64,000 nt of DNA, from the NCBI GenBank assembly GCA_963715745.1, contig OY970271.1, positions 2,108,001 through 2,172,000 of the forward strand, read 5' to 3'. The position numbers were made by a program, and so were the translations under genes. Positions within the stretch are counted from its first letter, which is position 1; the number at the start of each line of letters is the position of its first letter. A model generated the notes under the pieces. It was not told the origin of the DNA. It ran no database searches and worked only from the letters and a program-made list of their open reading frames with translations. The stretch is from CAWGJF01 sp963715745 (GTDB lineage: Bacteria; Bacteroidota; Ignavibacteria; Ignavibacteriales; Ignavibacteriaceae). Below are positions 61,764 through 64,000 of this stretch, one piece after another.

Positions 61764-63026
61764 CTAATCATTTTGAGCGCTATGCTCATTACCTTCAATC
61801 ACTGACAAAATAATCTTCAGGTAAACCTGCGCTAATCTTTCCCGGTTAAAGTTTTCTTTTACAAACCTGTAACCGTTTCTTCCCATATCGGATGATACTA
61901 CAGGGTTGGATTTAAGCTGGTTAATCTTTTGAATAAGATCATCAACATTTTCAGGTTCAAAGTACAAGCCACACTTTGCATCTTCAACTATTTTACGTGC
62001 TTCGCCGTCAACTCCAAGCAGTAAAGGCTTTTCCATTATCATTCCCTCAAACATCTTGGAAGGAATAACCATCTTGAACAGTTCATTCCTTTTACAATGA
62101 ATACAGAACAGATCAAGCGAATGGATTATTGCAGGAATTTCGTTTTTAGGCTGTTGCGGGAAAATCCTGATATTTCTTATGCTTCTTTCATAAATCATTT
62201 TCTGCAGCTTTTCTGATTCAGAACCCGAACCTACAACAATAAACTTTGCATCAGTATCTTTAAGTCTTTCGGCTGCATTCACAAGAGTAATAATAGATTG
62301 CGCCAGACCAATTGATCCGGTATATCCAATTTTATAGCCGTCTTCCATGAACCTGCTTATTTCCTTATTTGTGATTTCAGAATAACTGGTAAACATATCC
62401 AGTGTAATTCCGTTAAAAATGGTCTCAAGTTTTACCGGAGGAATATTTCTTTTAATCAGCATTTCCCTAAATGAACGGGTAACAGTAACAATTTTAGTTG
62501 CTGATTCATAAAGCTTTTGTGCGCGGTGTTCCAGGAAATTGATTACATTTTTATTTTTAATAACTCCAATTGCTATTAATGTTTCCGGCCATAAATTTCT
62601 AATTTCAAGTATAAAAGGTTTTCTTTTGATCTTTGAAATATACTTCCCGGCAAGTCCGCAGAAAAAATTCGGTGTGGTTGCAAGGACAACATCAAACTCA
62701 ATTCTTGAAATAATGACATAACAGACTGCGGCTATCATAAACCAGATATTATTTACAGCACGGTAGATTGGAGTATCTTTAACACGGGGGAAGGTAAGAA
62801 CCCTTATAACATTTATCCCGTCAATTTTTTCTTTTTTTGTCTGTCTGTTCTTATAACCGGAGAATATTTTCCCGAATGGATGGTTTGGAAAGTTTGTTAC
62901 AACAGTTACATCGTGCTCTTTAGCCCAGAACCTGCAGTGCTCGTAAGTCCTGTTTGAAGCCGAACCTGTTTCAGGAGGAAAGTAATGAGTGATAAATAAA
63001 ATTTTACTCTTGCCCGTTTTTTCCAT
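61764..63026 (-). CDS. GT4 family glycosyltransferase
   Basis: A 420-aa GT-B fold glycosyltransferase of the WbuB-like subgroup. N-terminal FITHYFPPETGSASNRTYEHC contains the acceptor site, and a mid-domain FILEIRNLWPE and later GYTGSIGLAQ follow. The donor site has MFEGMIMEKPLLLGVDGEARKIVED, with the E-x7-E-type motif. It would transfer a sugar from a nucleotide donor to a lipid-linked acceptor in O-antigen or exopolysaccharide synthesis. It overlaps the stop of the heparinase-like gene (TAATG), indicating an operon. Confidence 0.9.
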   Translation of the reverse strand: MEKTGKSKILFITHYFPPETGSASNRTYEHCRFWAKEHDVTVVTNFPNHPFGKIFSGYKNRQTKKEKIDGINVIRVLTFPRVKDTPIYRAVNNIWFMIAAVCYVIISRIEFDVVLATTPNFFCGLAGKYISKIKRKPFILEIRNLWPETLIAIGVIKNKNVINFLEHRAQKLYESATKIVTVTRSFREMLIKRNIPPVKLETIFNGITLDMFTSYSEITNKEISRFMEDGYKIGYTGSIGLAQSIITLVNAAERLKDTDAKFIVVGSGSESEKLQKMIYERSIRNIRIFPQQPKNEIPAIIHSLDLFCIHCKRNELFKMVIPSKMFEGMIMEKPLLLGVDGEARKIVEDAKCGLYFEPENVDDLIQKINQLKSNPVVSSDMGRNGYRFVKENFNRERLAQVYLKIILSVIEGNEHSAQND

Positions 63027-64000
63027 TAATAATCAAACCTGTATAAAATTTTACCCGGAACTTTATTTTGTGAAATTGCAAGCACTTTATTTTTTAAGTT
63101 GATTCCAAAGTTAGGGTAATAATTGCTATCGTGTAATTCAGGTATTCCTTCAACTATACTCAACATCATACTTGCAGAACCGCATTTCAGCAAATAACTG
63201 TTTCCCTGTTTTGAAATAACAACATCAGGATGCAGATGAATAAAGGATTTTAATTTATGTTCACCCGTTCCGCTTACTTCATCTGTAATCTCAACTGTAT
63301 TTCTATTAACTCTTACAGACCTGCTTAATAAAAGATCATCTCCTATCAGTTTACCATAACCATCAAAACTCCCGTTGAATAATATTTCATTTTTCTGTTC
63401 GGTAATTTTAATATCATAAGGATTGAAGAACTTACCGTACCTGAATGCACCCCATGCCTCTACCTGTTCAAGGTTATCTATTGTTAAAGTATTATGAGCA
63501 AGCGATTTCCTTACAAAGTTTCTTATATCTCCCTCTTCATAAGATCCTGTTCCGGAGTCAACAACAAATCTCATACTATCAATTGAAAGTTCATAACTGA
63601 AAGCGCCGGGATGACAGTGTGCTGAAATATGTGCCGGTCTTATTCCCCCGTAATCCAGTGCAAAATATAAATTATTGGATCTTATAACAGCATAGCCGGA
63701 AGCTACAAAATTGGTTACTGTTATTTTATCTTCACCGGGCTTGACTACATAAGCTGGAATATCAAGATCATCAGCATAAAATATAAGGTCGGTAGTTTTT
63801 GGAGCATATTCCATTGAACAATCATGGAATAATGCAATTTCCCCGTCCGGCTGGGTAAGGCTGCCGGTAAAACGAAACAACTTTTCAACATAATCGATAA
63901 AAAAGTTTTTATTCTCATCATCAATAATATTTATAATATCAAGAAGTGAATAAAGAACAATAGCATTGTAAGAAACAGAAGGTTCAAAGAATCCACCATC
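63026..64000 (-). CDS. Heparinase II/III-like protein, N-terminal part cut by window
   Basis: Open from the right edge (base 64000) to the stop at 63026, giving 324 residues of the C-terminal part; the true start lies outside the window. The fragment has ISAHCHPGAFSYELSIDSMRFVVDSGTGSYEEGDIRNFVRKSLAHNTLTID, the strongly conserved beta-sandwich region of heparinase II/III lyases and their relatives, which are commonly encoded in exopolysaccharide clusters. It would degrade or tailor uronic-acid-containing polymer. It ends in an overlap with the GT4 start. Confidence 0.85.
   Translation of the reverse strand, partial: DGGFFEPSVSYNAIVLYSLLDIINIIDDENKNFFIDYVEKLFRFTGSLTQPDGEIALFHDCSMEYAPKTTDLIFYADDLDIPAYVVKPGEDKITVTNFVASGYAVIRSNNLYFALDYGGIRPAHISAHCHPGAFSYELSIDSMRFVVDSGTGSYEEGDIRNFVRKSLAHNTLTIDNLEQVEAWGAFRYGKFFNPYDIKITEQKNEILFNGSFDGYGKLIGDDLLLSRSVRVNRNTVEITDEVSGTGEHKLKSFIHLHPDVVISKQGNSYLLKCGSASMMLSIVEGIPELHDSNYYPNFGINLKNKVLAISQNKVPGKILYRFDY

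Overview
The window is AT-rich and reads like a chromosome of a Bacteroidota/Chlorobi-group bacterium, most likely an Ignavibacteria-type lineage. This is an inference. It rests on promoters of the Bacteroidota form (TTG, 20 nt, TAnnTTTG) upstream of both tRNAs and of other genes, on PorV/PorQ-like and DUF4835 (PorD-like) outer-membrane or type IX secretion-type genes, on a bacterial ceramide gene set, and on many outer-membrane beta-barrel and MORN proteins. No rRNA is present to settle the taxon.

Left chromosomal arm (1-21,293): gltX (cut by the window edge), a hybrid histidine kinase with three receivers, a helix-hairpin-helix/beta-barrel protein, a PorV/PorQ-like barrel, and a DUF4835 protein. 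Next come three genes that look like a complete bacterial ceramide route: a GNAT-type ceramide synthase, serine palmitoyltransferase, and a divergent NAD-dependent reductase. After these lie a haem lipoprotein, tRNA-Ala(GGC), a MATE exporter, a SpoIID/LytB-Maf-flippase-like run, YtxH and DUF948 proteins, a second EF-G, a HIT protein, a MORN lipoprotein, and a CAU-anticodon tRNA.

Integrated element (about 21,247-49,051, roughly 27.7 kb): it sits in the 3' half of the CAU tRNA gene. A 66-bp perfect repeat (92 bp with two mismatches) of the tRNA 3' end and its terminator bounds it. A tyrosine integrase lies beside the right end, and two TTGTACCGA boxes lie just inside each end. It carries a Mu-type head module (protease/scaffold, capsid, DUF2190 decoration protein, small and large terminase, DUF935 portal). 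I can find no tail, lysis, repressor or transposase gene, so it looks more like a capsid-encoding satellite island than a complete prophage. The middle is a dense defence cargo: LRR protein, degenerate receiver protein, AlbA_2/ATPase regulator, putAbiC-type membrane protein, a 37-residue peptide, a trypco2-like protein, a zinc-ribbon TIR protein, a PLD-EVE fusion and a type IIG restriction-methylase. A divergent pair follows: a 260-residue protein beginning Met-Gly, overlapped by a QueC-like PP-loop enzyme. It ends with two small coupled proteins, a second tyrosine recombinase, a primase-helicase and the integrase.

The most exciting candidates are two. The first is the two-gene QueC-like module, which resembles the B and C parts of Qat or the QueC-like part of type IV CBASS but lacks the other known components. 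The second is the translationally coupled TIR / trypco2 / micropeptide / putAbiC / AlbA_2 operon.

Right chromosomal arm (49,052-64,000): a single-domain response regulator, a monohaem outer-membrane barrel, a NUDIX/HAD/LemA/DUF2207 cluster, and then a surface-polysaccharide region on the minus strand (wecB, an OmpA/SPOR protein, a Wzi-like barrel, a WecA-type phosphoglycosyl transferase, a GT4 glycosyltransferase, and a heparinase II/III-like protein cut by the window edge).
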